Positions 28,771-39,477 of a stretch of DNA of 64,000 nucleotides are shown here, in pieces. The DNA comes from Yarrowia lipolytica (Eukaryota; Ascomycota; Dipodascomycetes; Dipodascales): positions 248,001-312,000 of the forward strand of contig NC_090775.1 of NCBI RefSeq assembly GCF_001761485.1, read 5' to 3'. The position numbers were made by a program, and so were the translations under genes. Within the stretch, counting starts at the first letter, position 1, and each line of letters opens with the position of its first letter. The notes under the pieces were generated by a model that was not told where the DNA came from, searched no databases, and saw only the letters and a program-made list of their open reading frames with translations.

Positions 28771-31485
28771 TTAAACGCCGTAGACGTCACGCAGTCGCTT
28801 CTGGATGATGGGAGGCAGCTGCTCGGTCACGTCCTTGTCAAAATTGGGGTGCATGCCCTTGAGGCCACCCAGCACCTGTCGAAAGGTGTGCATCAGCGCT
28901 TCGCTAGGCTCCAGGTATCGGGCCACGGCATTCACAAACATGAGCAGGGTGGAGTTGTCGAGGGCTTGGGGGTTGGACGAGATGATGGTGCACATGCCCA
29001 CAAACGCGCTTTCCTTCTCGCTGTTGTCCATGGCGTCATGCATGTTGAGACACCAGGCAATGATGAAGTCTGGGATTCGCTGCGCGAAAATGTCGGGCAT
29101 GGTAATGCCGATTCGGCCAATGGCGGTCGAAGCGTTTTCCAGAACTCGTGGCGATGCATCTCGGGTTCGCAGAAGCGCAATGAGCCGCTCGGCAGCAGAT
29201 GCCTGCAGAAGAGGTCGCAGCTTGTCGCCGAATCGAAGAGCAATCTCTCCCAGTGACCAGCAAGTGTTGCTGACGGCATCAGGCCAAATGTGGTTGTACT
29301 CGACCTGGTTGAGCAGCTCCTCCATCAACTGATCCATGTAGGGCTCCAATGGCTGGGGGCACAGGGCGGCCATGTCTCCAATGAGCGCAAATGTCGATTG
29401 CCGCACGTCAAACTCGTCATGGCAGCACACAAGAAGCAGCTCCATGAATGGGGGCTCGCTGTTCATCATCAAGGGAGCTGCCTTGTCCTTGAGACCGAGC
29501 ACCAGACCGTCGACAAGATCAATGGCAGTCACCATAAAGTCTCGCTCGGCAGGATCCTGGGACGGGTCGTTGGAAAAGTTCTGATCCTGAACCAAGCACG
29601 AGTGCAGCAGACGAGCGCATCGGTCAAACACAGGGGGAGCATAGGGCTCAAATGCAGGGCCCATGTACGAGGCCACGGCAGACATGCACTCAAACAGTGG
29701 CCACAGGGCGTTGTCGTCGTCGCTAATCTGCTCCCACTTGGCAATCAGAGGCTGCATCAGAGTCTCCATGTATTGTTGGTTTTCGGCAATTTCGGCGCCG
29801 CAATACTTGACCAGAGTCGAAACTGCGTCGTACAGGAACAGCAGCGACTTCTTCTGGTAGCGTCGGAAACAGAGCGCAAACTGCTCGAGAATCTGGCCGA
29901 GGTATGGAGTCAGCATGTTTCGGGCCTCGTCAGTGAAGGTGGCCACGGCAGAACAGCCGGCAACCTGCACCTTTTTGTTTCGGTCCAGGGCACATGTAAA
30001 GAGACCTGTAAGCGTGGGGATGAAGTAAGTGTCCTGCTCGGACATGCTCTGTTCGCAGACCCAGGTTGAGAACCGGCCCAGGGTCCAGCAACAAACCTGT
30101 CGAACGGGGAATTGAGGGTCAGACAATCGCTGAATCAGGAAGGGCACCAGCTCGGGCAGATGAGGAGCGACCATATCCTGGCATCCATCAGCAATGGCTC
30201 CAAAGGCCAGAATGGCAGCTTCTCTGGCAGGCCACTCGTCAGAGACAATGGTCTGCTTGAGGTAGGGCATTGCAGCTTCAAGAACCTCCTCGGGAAGAAT
30301 GTTAGAAAGTCGGTCAAGAGTGGAGGCGGCACATTTTCGCAAATTCCAGGCCTCCAGGCCTCGCACCTCGTCGTCCTCCTCATCGTCAGATTCGTCTTCA
30401 TCGGGCTCCTGTCCCTCAGCCTCGTTTTTCTTGTTGCCGTGGGCGGCCTTTTGTCGGAAGTTGATGGGCTTGAGATCCTCCTCTCGGTCGGCCACGTCGG
30501 CATCGTCCTCGTTGATGCCCTCCAGCATGAACACGTCTGTCTCGGAGTAGACCATGGCTCGAAGAACAGCAGGAACAAGGTCCCCAAGATGCGGCGACAG
30601 CGCCTCCGGGTTGGGGTCCAGCTCAGTCAGCAGCAACAGGAACTCGCAAGCCTGGAAGTCCAGAGTGTCGCCCTCCTCGGAGGCAGAGATGCAATGGAGG
30701 GCGTACTGAATGACTCCTCCAAGATGGGGTGCAATTTTCTCGGCGTTGGTTCGCAGGATTCCGGTGAAGGCATTGCAGATCTGGATTCGGGTCTCCACAT
30801 CGGGCGTGTTGGCCAGACTAAACAAGATCTCCAGATACTCGTCCATTCGGCTAGCAATGGATCGGCTCTCAACCTCGACAATGTGGTTGAGACAGGTGAG
30901 CGCCTGCACTCGCTTCTGGTGCGACGAGTCGGGCGACCGGACAAACTCGAGAAACTTGGGCACCATGTACTCCAGTGGCCGCTGGCTGCCGTATGTCTGG
31001 TCCAGCTCCACGGGCATGTCTTCGCAGATCTTGGACAGGGCGTCCATTCCTCCGAGCTGGGCGTTCGCGTCCGAGCTCTCGGCCAGGCCCATGAGTGTAG
31101 TCAGCCCGTCGGGCCACCCGCTGATTCCCTCCCGCTGCATCAGCGACGCCACAATGGTTCCTGCCGTGTTTCGGATGATGTTGGCGGGCTCCACCAGGGC
31201 TGTGAAGACGTGGGCCTTGACGTACGTCTTGCCGGCATCGTTGAGATCCTTGAAGTCGAATCTAATCAGGTTTTTAAGCAACAGTCCGGCCGAGGACCGC
31301 ACGTCGAGCGGGCCAGCCTTGTCGTCAATCAACACCGCCATGAGGTAGTTTGCAAAGTCAGGCTGGGCCTGGGCCTCTCTAAGCTGCTGGGTGGCCTGGC
31401 GCTGGGCGGCGTTATTGCCCCGCAGCGAGTTCTGCAGCACCTCCAGGAGCTGCGCGTGGACTTGGGGTTGCGGTTCCCAGGACAT
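28771..31485 (-). CDS. KAP104: Karyopherin beta-2 / transportin
   Basis: 904 residues from the ATG after TGAGAAAAA (MSWEPQPQVHAQL). It is built of HEAT repeats throughout, with an N-terminal Ran-binding region (residues 1-120). An acidic loop at about 352-372 (DEDESDDEEDDE) lies just before AWNLRKCAASTLD. This loop followed by WNLRKCSAAALD is the landmark of transportin-1/Kap104, as is the terminal RLRDVYGV. It imports PY-NLS cargo such as hnRNP-type mRNA-binding proteins and releases it on RanGTP. Importin beta-1 (Kap95) is excluded by the acidic loop and C terminus. Intronless. A 1.4-kb open frame on the opposite strand is a coding shadow. Confidence 0.95.
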   Translation of the reverse strand: MSWEPQPQVHAQLLEVLQNSLRGNNAAQRQATQQLREAQAQPDFANYLMAVLIDDKAGPLDVRSSAGLLLKNLIRFDFKDLNDAGKTYVKAHVFTALVEPANIIRNTAGTIVASLMQREGISGWPDGLTTLMGLAESSDANAQLGGMDALSKICEDMPVELDQTYGSQRPLEYMVPKFLEFVRSPDSSHQKRVQALTCLNHIVEVESRSIASRMDEYLEILFSLANTPDVETRIQICNAFTGILRTNAEKIAPHLGGVIQYALHCISASEEGDTLDFQACEFLLLLTELDPNPEALSPHLGDLVPAVLRAMVYSETDVFMLEGINEDDADVADREEDLKPINFRQKAAHGNKKNEAEGQEPDEDESDDEEDDEVRGLEAWNLRKCAASTLDRLSNILPEEVLEAAMPYLKQTIVSDEWPAREAAILAFGAIADGCQDMVAPHLPELVPFLIQRLSDPQFPVRQVCCWTLGRFSTWVCEQSMSEQDTYFIPTLTGLFTCALDRNKKVQVAGCSAVATFTDEARNMLTPYLGQILEQFALCFRRYQKKSLLFLYDAVSTLVKYCGAEIAENQQYMETLMQPLIAKWEQISDDDNALWPLFECMSAVASYMGPAFEPYAPPVFDRCARLLHSCLVQDQNFSNDPSQDPAERDFMVTAIDLVDGLVLGLKDKAAPLMMNSEPPFMELLLVCCHDEFDVRQSTFALIGDMAALCPQPLEPYMDQLMEELLNQVEYNHIWPDAVSNTCWSLGEIALRFGDKLRPLLQASAAERLIALLRTRDASPRVLENASTAIGRIGITMPDIFAQRIPDFIIAWCLNMHDAMDNSEKESAFVGMCTIISSNPQALDNSTLLMFVNAVARYLEPSEALMHTFRQVLGGLKGMHPNFDKDVTEQLPPIIQKRLRDVYGV

Positions 31486-32126
31486 TTTTTCTCACAGTGT
31501 CGGTGTTAAATGCTGTTTGGGGTGTGGTGCACTGATCGTTGCAACTGTAGTGAAGAAGACAGATGGCAGCAATAAGGTTGAAAAGTTTCCCTGCACGTGC
31601 CATCAGGTTGGGACTTGTGTGGGAGGAGTGTTAAGGGGGTCGGGATGGGAACGGGTGGTCAATAAGAGGTGATACCAACAACTGGTGGTAAGGGGAGTGA
31701 AGGAGACTGTTTTATGTCATGTGTTTCTATTGATTCAGCCCTTAAAATCTTTAGTTTGTCTCATATTTTGCCACTTTTGTGGAACCTCTATTCCTGGGTG
31801 GTGGTGTATATCTTTCAATAATGCATACTCTTACTTGACTATTTACTTGGTGATTTGTTGAGCATTCCCTGTGTCCAGCGCATTTGATATTTACCCGTCT
31901 CCTTCACGTGCAAAGCCCTCTGGCCATCATACGAGTGCTATACACATGCGCGGCCCAAGGAGGGGAAATTGACAACAAGCTAGTCACAAAGACAAGCTGA
32001 TGCGCAGTGACTTGGCCCCATGCCACAAGGACCTGTTATCACGACTTGATTGTTTCCTGTACTCGTACAAGGTACAGGCACTTTCACTTTCAAAAGAACC
32101 CTTTGATCGACACGGTGCATACATGC

Positions 32127-32152
32127 TGTGTGTGTGTGTGTGTGTGTGTGTG
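32127..32152 (+). repeat. TG microsatellite
   Basis: A 26-bp TG run about 640 bp upstream of the KAP104 start. Not next to a start codon, unlike the other CA/TG tracts in this window. Confidence 0.9.
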
Positions 32153-32958
32153 AGTGTCTTGTTGCTGGGGCGACTCCGAGTGGAGACCTCTATCATGTTG
32201 ATGATTACGCCATCTGACACCTACGATTGTCCTGGTATGAAGATCTACGTTTCGCTTGTTTCATATCCACATGTCATTCAACGGTCAGCTACTGTACTTG
32301 TATTACTGTAATACGTACGACTTGTGCTTGTTCGAGTCGTTGACTTGTCTCACATGAGAGTCAAGTTACCCCCGGTTCTGTATTCAGCGTCGTCAGGAGA
32401 GGACAATTACGAGACGAGAGCTCGTTCAAGTACCGTATTAAGTGCTTGTAGACGGCTCAATGAGTAATCAATAAATTCACGTCACTGGTCTGTTTTCCAA
32501 CCATGCCGGCACAATTTCACAGCACCCATACAAGTACTTCCATTATACGAGTACGATAGTTCTCACTCGCCATGGTCTTGGCAAGAACGCGGCAATACAA
32601 TAACCACCTATGAACAAGTAGCTACAATACAGTAAAATGAAACAAGGCTGGTCTCAGAAACGACGGCGGTGCCCAATTAGACAACCCCACTCGTCTTCTT
32701 CTGTCTAACAAGCCCTTTTATTGTCTCAAGTTGCCTTTTCCAAGCCTACCTCGGTTCTCGGGACGGGTCGTACTTTCGCGTCTATGAGTTTATTTGAACA
32801 AACGAGATAAAGAGGTGCAACGTGATGACGGTGACATTATCACGTTGATTGAACCCATTAGGAAAGGAAGAGCTTGTTGAATTTGTCTAATGATCGGTCA
32901 CTATGACTCAAATTGACCACCCAGGCCACAGACTCTCCAAACACTCTGGTCACGCTTT

Positions 32959-32979
32959 TACTTGTACTTGTACTTGTAC
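32959..32979 (+). repeat. Tandem TACTTG repeat
   Basis: Three TACTTG units followed by TAC. It is a tandem form of the TACTTGTAC word scattered through the spacers. Confidence 0.85.
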
Positions 32980-33783
32980 ATCCTATATCGGACCCTGATA
33001 TCAAGATGAGCCAAATCAGTTGCAACCAGCGAGCCAAATCAATCACAAAAAATGGCGTTGTAAACAACTGTCACGCAAACGAAATCGCTGTAGATAAGAG
33101 CGGGGTAACAGCTGCAACACGAACGACTGTACATATGCCTTTGTGTTATCCCCAAGCCGTCTACTTGTACAAGCCCTGGATATAGTGATCACTGAATCAA
33201 CCCCAACAACTCAACAAGGTTCTCATGAATGATACAAGGCAAAGATACAGTATATCGGAAAGCCTACTTGCAGCTACTGCATCGTAGAATACCGAATGAG
33301 ACATCTCTGCCATAGGTGCGAGCTTCTATTGCGTCTAGGTTTGTCTTGCGGTGGTTTTGACTGTGTATTTATACTCTCAGCCATACAGCAGTTGACCCAG
33401 CACTGTAGCATCCACTACTTTGATCCTAACTAAAGTCAACAAAATGCTTAGACATGGTTTCACAAAGATAGCCCATACTACTTGTAGATGCAGGAAGAGG
33501 GCACTACTGCACTGATTTTCTGACCGCTTACATTCAAACTACAAGTACTGTAGACAGCACGATAATGTGTGTGTACCAACAAGTTCAAACTCGCATCAGC
33601 TCTTCTCTACAAGTACCATTGGTACACTGGTTAGTGGCAAAAATGCATAGCAACAGATCCTCCTCCTACACTCACGCAAAAAAACACTAATGGTGTATGT
33701 ATATTATAAGTACTGTAGCCAATGTCATGATGTAATGTGTATGTGTATGTGTATGTGTGTGTTTTGTTTTAGTTACCCGCTGC

Positions 33784-36700
33784 TTACGACAAATGGCGAA
33801 GCAGCATGTCAACCTTGTCGTTGAGAGTATCCAGCCGGTCGTTGGTGCCCTTGTACACGTTGGCAATATCAGGATGCAGCGTGGTGGAATATCGCTTGGA
33901 CTTGTTAATGGGGATTCGTCTGATGGTGCTGGTAGAGGCATCGCTGGCCGCTCGACCATGTCCAGAGTCGTTCAACGCCTTGGGCTCACCAAAGCCAGGC
34001 GCCTCAGCCATCTCGGACACAGGGGACTCATCCACAGTCTCCTCACTTCGCTGCTCGTAGCCGTCCAAGAGAGAAGATGTGGAGAACGACGACGCCAGAG
34101 AAGCAGAAGAGAAGCCATTGTGAGCCGTGGCAAACGACTGTACCGACTGCGTGGATACGTTTCCAGGCTGGATTCGATGATGAGCCAGGGGTGCCACAGG
34201 TGTAGGAGCACTAGGGGCATCAAGATTGGCCACAGGGGCACGAGTCAATGTACTGTTGCCAATCTCGCTCTCATTGGAATCATCACGGTCTCCAGCGCCA
34301 ACATGAGGAGTGGTGTTTCCATTGTTATCGTCAGCATCATCAATATTCTCGAGCTGGGGAGTGCGGGCATCACTAGCATCAGGAGTAGACCGTCCCGCAA
34401 ACTCGGAGGCCTCAAAACCAGCCAACTGCGGTGTCAGACTCATGTGTTTGGCCACAGCCACAGTGGGGGTCTCCAGCTCATCGTCAAACGAAGACACTAT
34501 CGACACCACTGAGGGAGTCTGTTCCTTGGAAGGGATTCCATGGGGATGCAAGTGGTTGTCGTAGTTGCCGTCATGCGAGCTGGAGAGGTCGGAGCCGATC
34601 GACTCAATCTCCACATCGTCGCCCAGACCCTGGTTGTGGTGGCTGCTCGTGTCAATAGCCGAGGGCCATGGAGGCGCAGCTGTGTTTGTACGAGGATCAT
34701 GGACTCCAAAGGGATCAGATTCCATAGGAGAGGTCACCGTGTCAGACATGCCACTGATGGGAGAAGTAACGTCAGACATACCGCCAACCGGAGACGTAAC
34801 TGCATCCGAGTCAACAGCCCGAATCGACTCAGCTTCAACTACCTCACCATGCTCATTGTAGAAAGATGCTTGAGACGGGGTAGGGATCTGAGAAGTGGGA
34901 GTGACTCGTCCGCTGTTGACAGTCTTGATGGGCGACACTGGAGGAAGTCCCTGGCTAGATCCCAGAGTGGAGGATGAACCGTACTCGCGGTTGAAGGTCT
35001 TGAGGGGAGACAGATCGGCAAAAGGACCCGTGGGAGTCTGAGATTGCACCTGGGGACGAACAATATGCAAAGGACGCTCCTCCGGAGTCATTCGGCCAAC
35101 TTGGCGTTCGGGAGAAAGAGCCCTGGGGAGGTCTGGATGTGCCAGCGGATGGTGGTGGTGATGATGAGACTCACCTTGAGGCTGTTGCATTTGCTGTCTG
35201 CTATCTCGTCTTTCCGGGAAAGGACTGCTGCTGGACTGTCGCTCAGGGAAGGGGTTGTTAGATTGCCGTTCGCTACCAGGCTGCCTATGACCATTATGCG
35301 CATCGTCAATGTTCTGAGGCAAGTCTCGAGAGTACATATCAGATCGCATATCAGACCGCATATCAGAACGCAGATGAGGAGCTGCTCCGTTGCCATTAAT
35401 TCCATTGGGCTGGAAACTACCCATCGAAGTGTGCCCTCTACCTTGACCAGGAAACTGGCCAGGGGGATGCGAAGGCATAGGACCTAGACTGGCGTGCCCA
35501 GGAGCCTGGCCGGGGAAGTGTCCGTTACCATTACTGTTAGGACCATTGCCGTTGCCTCTGACAACTTGCTCATGCATGCCAGGGGCATACGAAGGCATGG
35601 GGCCTAAGCTCGAGTGGCCAGGAGCCTGCCCAGGAAGATGTTTTTGGAGATGATGAGGGTGCTGTCCCTGAGTGTGATGTAGTTGATGAGGCTGGCTATT
35701 CTGATGCGTTGGGTACTGAGGAGTAGCTGGAGAACTGCCGACAGAATGGCTGTGATGCAACTGAGGGCCCATGGGGGCTTGAACGACAGGCTGGGACATG
35801 GGCCGGTTGGGCCTCGGAGCCAAGGGAGCCACAGAGGAGGCAGGACCCGCGTGTCGGGCCTGCATGGGAGACTGTTGCTGCGAAGAGTGTTGAGACAGAA
35901 GAGATCCCTGGGATCGAACCGACGAAACGGACGAATACGAGCCTTTTCTATGCGACCCCGGTTTCACAGGGTATACTCCTGAAACCACTCCTCCTGCACT
36001 GTTAGGTGTACTTGCACTATCTCCTTCCTCGTCGATACTGGCTAGATCGCTCTGGTCAGCCGCTTGATGCACCGAAGATGATGCAGAGTGGACTGAGGAT
36101 GCCGGTGAGCGCACAGGCTCCAGCTCCTTGGATCCCTTCTTCATTGTCTCCTTTGATTTTCGCTTGAAAAGTCCTACCAATCGGCCTGTAGCTGAACCTC
36201 CAGAACTGGCCCGCTGCAAATTGTCCACCGAAGACTTTGCACGTAACAACGAGAAACGCTTTTTGCCTGACGCTTGACTCACGGCTGAACTGTCCGAGTT
36301 CTGAGAAGATACAGACAGTCGATGATCCGAAGGAGGAGGCAGAATGGAAGATGCAACCGAGCCCTGAGATGCGGCCCTGGACCGTTCAACTGAACGATCT
36401 ATAGAACGATCTGCCGAACGATCCGCCGAACGATCTGCCGCTACTACCGCTGCTGCTGCTGCTGCTGCTGCTGCTGCCGCTGATGCATTGGCAGGCCGTT
36501 GACTGGTGATGATGACGCTCTCTTCACTGATTCCACTCTCCTCGCCGACCTCCTTGGTCAGGTTTGAGTTGGATTCCTGCTCCTCCTCCTCACTCGATGC
36601 ATTGGCATCCCAGGACGAATGCACCTGGGAGTTGGGGTGGTTGGGGTTGTTGGCCACGATGACGTTGGGTGTTCCTCCAGGTCTCAAGCTGGTGTCAACG

Positions 36701-37787
36701 GTGAGATTGGCAGGAGCCTTGCGCACCTTGTTAACCACCAGAGGAGTGGGCGCCTTGTCTAGATCGGGCGACAGAACCGGCTGTGGCGCATTGTGTGGAG
36801 AGTGAGCATTGGCGACCAGGGGGTTGATGTGTCCTGGTTTGTTGCGAGCATCAGTTTGTTTCTGCTGCAAATGCCGAACCACACGTTCTGTATCTTGGTC
36901 GTCTTCCTCCTCGACTTCCTCCTCTTCTTCCTCCTCGTTCTCTTCGTAGTCGTGTTCTTCGTCGTGTGTATCATCGTCCTCCTCTCCTTCATAACCGTCG
37001 CTGTACTCGTATTCGGAAGCCGACACATAGGTGGGGTTGCCGTTAAAGGCGACACTCTTGGCCTTTTCCTTCTTCTTGAAGATCTTATTGAACGGGTTGG
37101 AGCCCTTGCCCTCTTTTTCTGCGCCAAAAAAGGACGAAAAGCCATGTGAATCGTTGGCTGGAGACGCCAGCTCGCCGTTTCTGTGCTTGTTGAGACGTGC
37201 AAGCCGTTCCCAGGGTGTTTCCACATGCTCGGCCGGCAAGAAACCCACAGATGAGTCCTTGACTAGCCGCACGAGCCACCAGTACGAGTTGGAGTCGTTC
37301 AGCAGCACCATGGCGTCGCCCTTGACAGCGTTGGCCTGGCCCTTTTCCGTGGCCACAAACGTCTTAAAGGCGTAGACGTAGTCAAAGTCGATTTCGTCCT
37401 CGTGAATGGAGGGCGATGAGCTCTGGTGCTCGAAGGGATCATCATCCAAGTCCTCGTCCTCGTCCTCTTCTGCGCCCACGAGATGGTTGTTATGTGAGCT
37501 GCCGTGGGTGCCGTCTTCTTTGTCGTCGCGCGAGTAAATCTCCATTTCTCTGGAGGTGTCGATTTTCAGCGGAGCCACCATTGCTGGTGTATCTGAGTTA
37601 GCCAGTGGAAAGTGTCGTGGTGAGCTGTATTTACTCGTAGATGCCAGAGTAGCAAAACTAGTGCTACTGTGGTGTTGAAACAAGACCCTGAGAATAGCCG
37701 GACACGTCGTCTATCACGTGACGCACCATCTTCTCGCACCTCTCTCGCTCCTCCTCCAAATCACTCACCCTTGCGTTTCCCTAACAT
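33784..37787 (-). CDS. BUD14: Bud14/Tea4-like SH3 polarity protein (spliced)
   Basis: Two exons: 37787-37769 (six codons plus one base) and 37592-33784, giving 1275 residues beginning MLGKRKDTPAMVAPL. An SH3 domain at about 70-132 (DFDYVYAFKTFVATEKGQAN ... GFLPAEHVETPWERLARLNK) is of the fungal Bud14/Tea4 type. KSVAF at about 182 is a candidate PP1 (Glc7) docking motif, as expected for this family. An acidic run follows at about 195-235. The rest is disordered, with a poly-alanine tract, DRS repeats and a His/Pro/Gln-rich centre. The last 25 residues (DRLDTLNDKVDMLLRHL) form a short coiled coil. In yeasts these proteins deliver PP1 to polarity sites and restrain formins. Starting at the downstream ATG (37581) would remove only the first ten residues. 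Confidence 0.82.
36378..36484 (-). repeat. In-gene Ala and DRS repeats of BUD14
   Basis: A GCN repeat encodes about 13 alanines. It is followed by tandem DRSA/DRSI/ERSR units encoded by near-identical CGATCTGCCGAA-type 12-mers. Both are length-variable types of sequence inside the disordered region. Confidence 0.8.
37593..37768 (-). other. BUD14 5' intron
   Basis: 176-nt intron with donor GTGAGT and acceptor GCTAACTCAG. It contains a TCACGTGA palindrome (37714-37721). Splicing joins AAG-G to AT-ACA, so Lys-Asp-Thr reads through in frame. Confidence 0.8.
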
Positions 37788-39477
37788 GAAGCTGCGTGTA
37801 GTTCAGGTAGAGGCTCCTCTTTGCGATGTTGACGTGTTGGGCCAAAAAGGACTGCATCCAGACTACAGGACGCATCTCCTGAACCCCACAACACCACACA
37901 AAGGTGGAAGACTCGGGCACATAATAAACGGTTGGAAGCGGATGGCAGGGCGTGCATAAATGTGGGCTTTTGATCACCGTGGCCACGCCCTTCTCCTTAC
38001 TACTGGCGCTACCTATTGTACCAATTAGCTACTGGTATTCTCTATCACACTGCTTTTCAGCATTCTCGCTTACACACCTTTTCCCAATGTGCTTAACCAA
38101 CTTAGAGTGCACGGATACACACGGCAAGCACCAACAGGCCTACGCGCCAAGATTGAATTGTGTACCATTGGTGTTCAGGGGTACCACGAGGCCAGCTGCA
38201 CCGGTGCACCTGACAGATACGTGAGGTACGTACGTAGACAGGAACAAGAGGGTGCTTGCCCAGCCATGGACGGGTTGAAACATGTTGATGCTATATTAGA
38301 GCACCAATGGTACATTCTCTACTTACTGTAACACCCGCTCAGACCTGAAACGGGCCACGGGAAATTACACTATAAAAAACGTCAAACGCAAGGCAAAAAT
38401 TAAAATAGTGGCATCCCACCCAATCCAGCCCAAGCTCGCCTCTTACCCCTATTCTCGTGCCACATGGTTAATCATAATACAAGCACATCCTGTACCTTAG
38501 CCAAGATGATTACAAGCAGGAGGTGAAAGAGATGCCAATGTTGGAGTGATAAGGAGCTCGATTAGATGCACAATACAGATCCGCAACCTCTCCTACCACC
38601 AGATCTCGTGTTCTCTGTACGGTACATATGGTACTGCAAGCTCTTCTGTCTATCTCACCCCTGTTTACCTCCAGACAAGGACTTATCATAGCGTCTTGTC
38701 AATGCCTTGCTCTGGACATATAAATAGCACACTTCAATCCGTCAACTGCTCAAATTTCAATCCCAAACCCACACAAGTCTTACAAACATAAGCTGCCTCG
38801 TCCATGTGCAATGACATGTGCTCTAACGTGCCGGAGATGGAAGATCGGCCCTGAGCTACTGTGGGCCAACTTTTTTGAGCTCCTGCAGCGACAACTTTCA
38901 AGTACTGTAGGCAACTATGCACTGACAGTATTGCTTCCGAGAGCAAGGACGATTACTAGATGTACAGCCATCGTATCAAGATAGACCCTGAAGCCAAGCC
39001 CTAATCAAGTTCAAACCAACCAAACCAAGTCAAACCCAACAGATCGCCGCTTCTATAAATATCCACGGGCGAACACGGCAAGCTCCATGCTGCTCCAAGT
39101 ATAGTATAGTCCGATATGTACGCGTGCCAGTCTTGATTCTACAATACCGGTACGCCAAAAACGGGCTAATGGTCCGAATCCAGGACTCAAACGGAACACA
39201 ATTACGACCGACGGAGCATTAAAAATAACCGGTCATTTATCCGGTGACCAGCAATGCAAATGTAACATGCACACTGTGCATCAGATTCGACAGAGCCAAA
39301 TTTACTGTACAAGTAGCGCAGATGAGATTTGCTACAAATAGCTAACCTACAAGTACAGCCACATATAGATCAAGGAGTGTACCAATATGCTACAGTAGCA
39401 ACCATGCGCCCTTTCATGGGACACACATCAACCAACCTCGTAAAGTACAATAAATCATTAGTATATGCATTCCTCTC
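37788..39477. other. BUD14 upstream region
   Basis: 1.7 kb with no supported gene. At 38718-38728 a CATATAAATAG box followed by a CA/TC-rich leader looks like a plus-strand promoter, but no ORF longer than 16 codons follows. A perfect 12-bp palindrome TGCACCGGTGCA is at 38197-38208. Confidence 0.4.

Larger units (their letters stand above)
31486..33783. other. KAP104 upstream region and BUD14 3' region
   Basis: 2.3 kb without a supported gene. Holds a TG repeat (32127-32152), a tandem TACTTG repeat (32959-32979) and an ATGTGT repeat next to the BUD14 stop (33735-33761). No tRNA features. Confidence 0.45.

Noticed and set aside
30112-31509. 465-codon open frame on the plus strand opposite KAP104
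   Set aside because: Coding shadow: Leu/Val/Gln-rich product with no domain, begins at a non-ATG codon, and lies fully inside KAP104.
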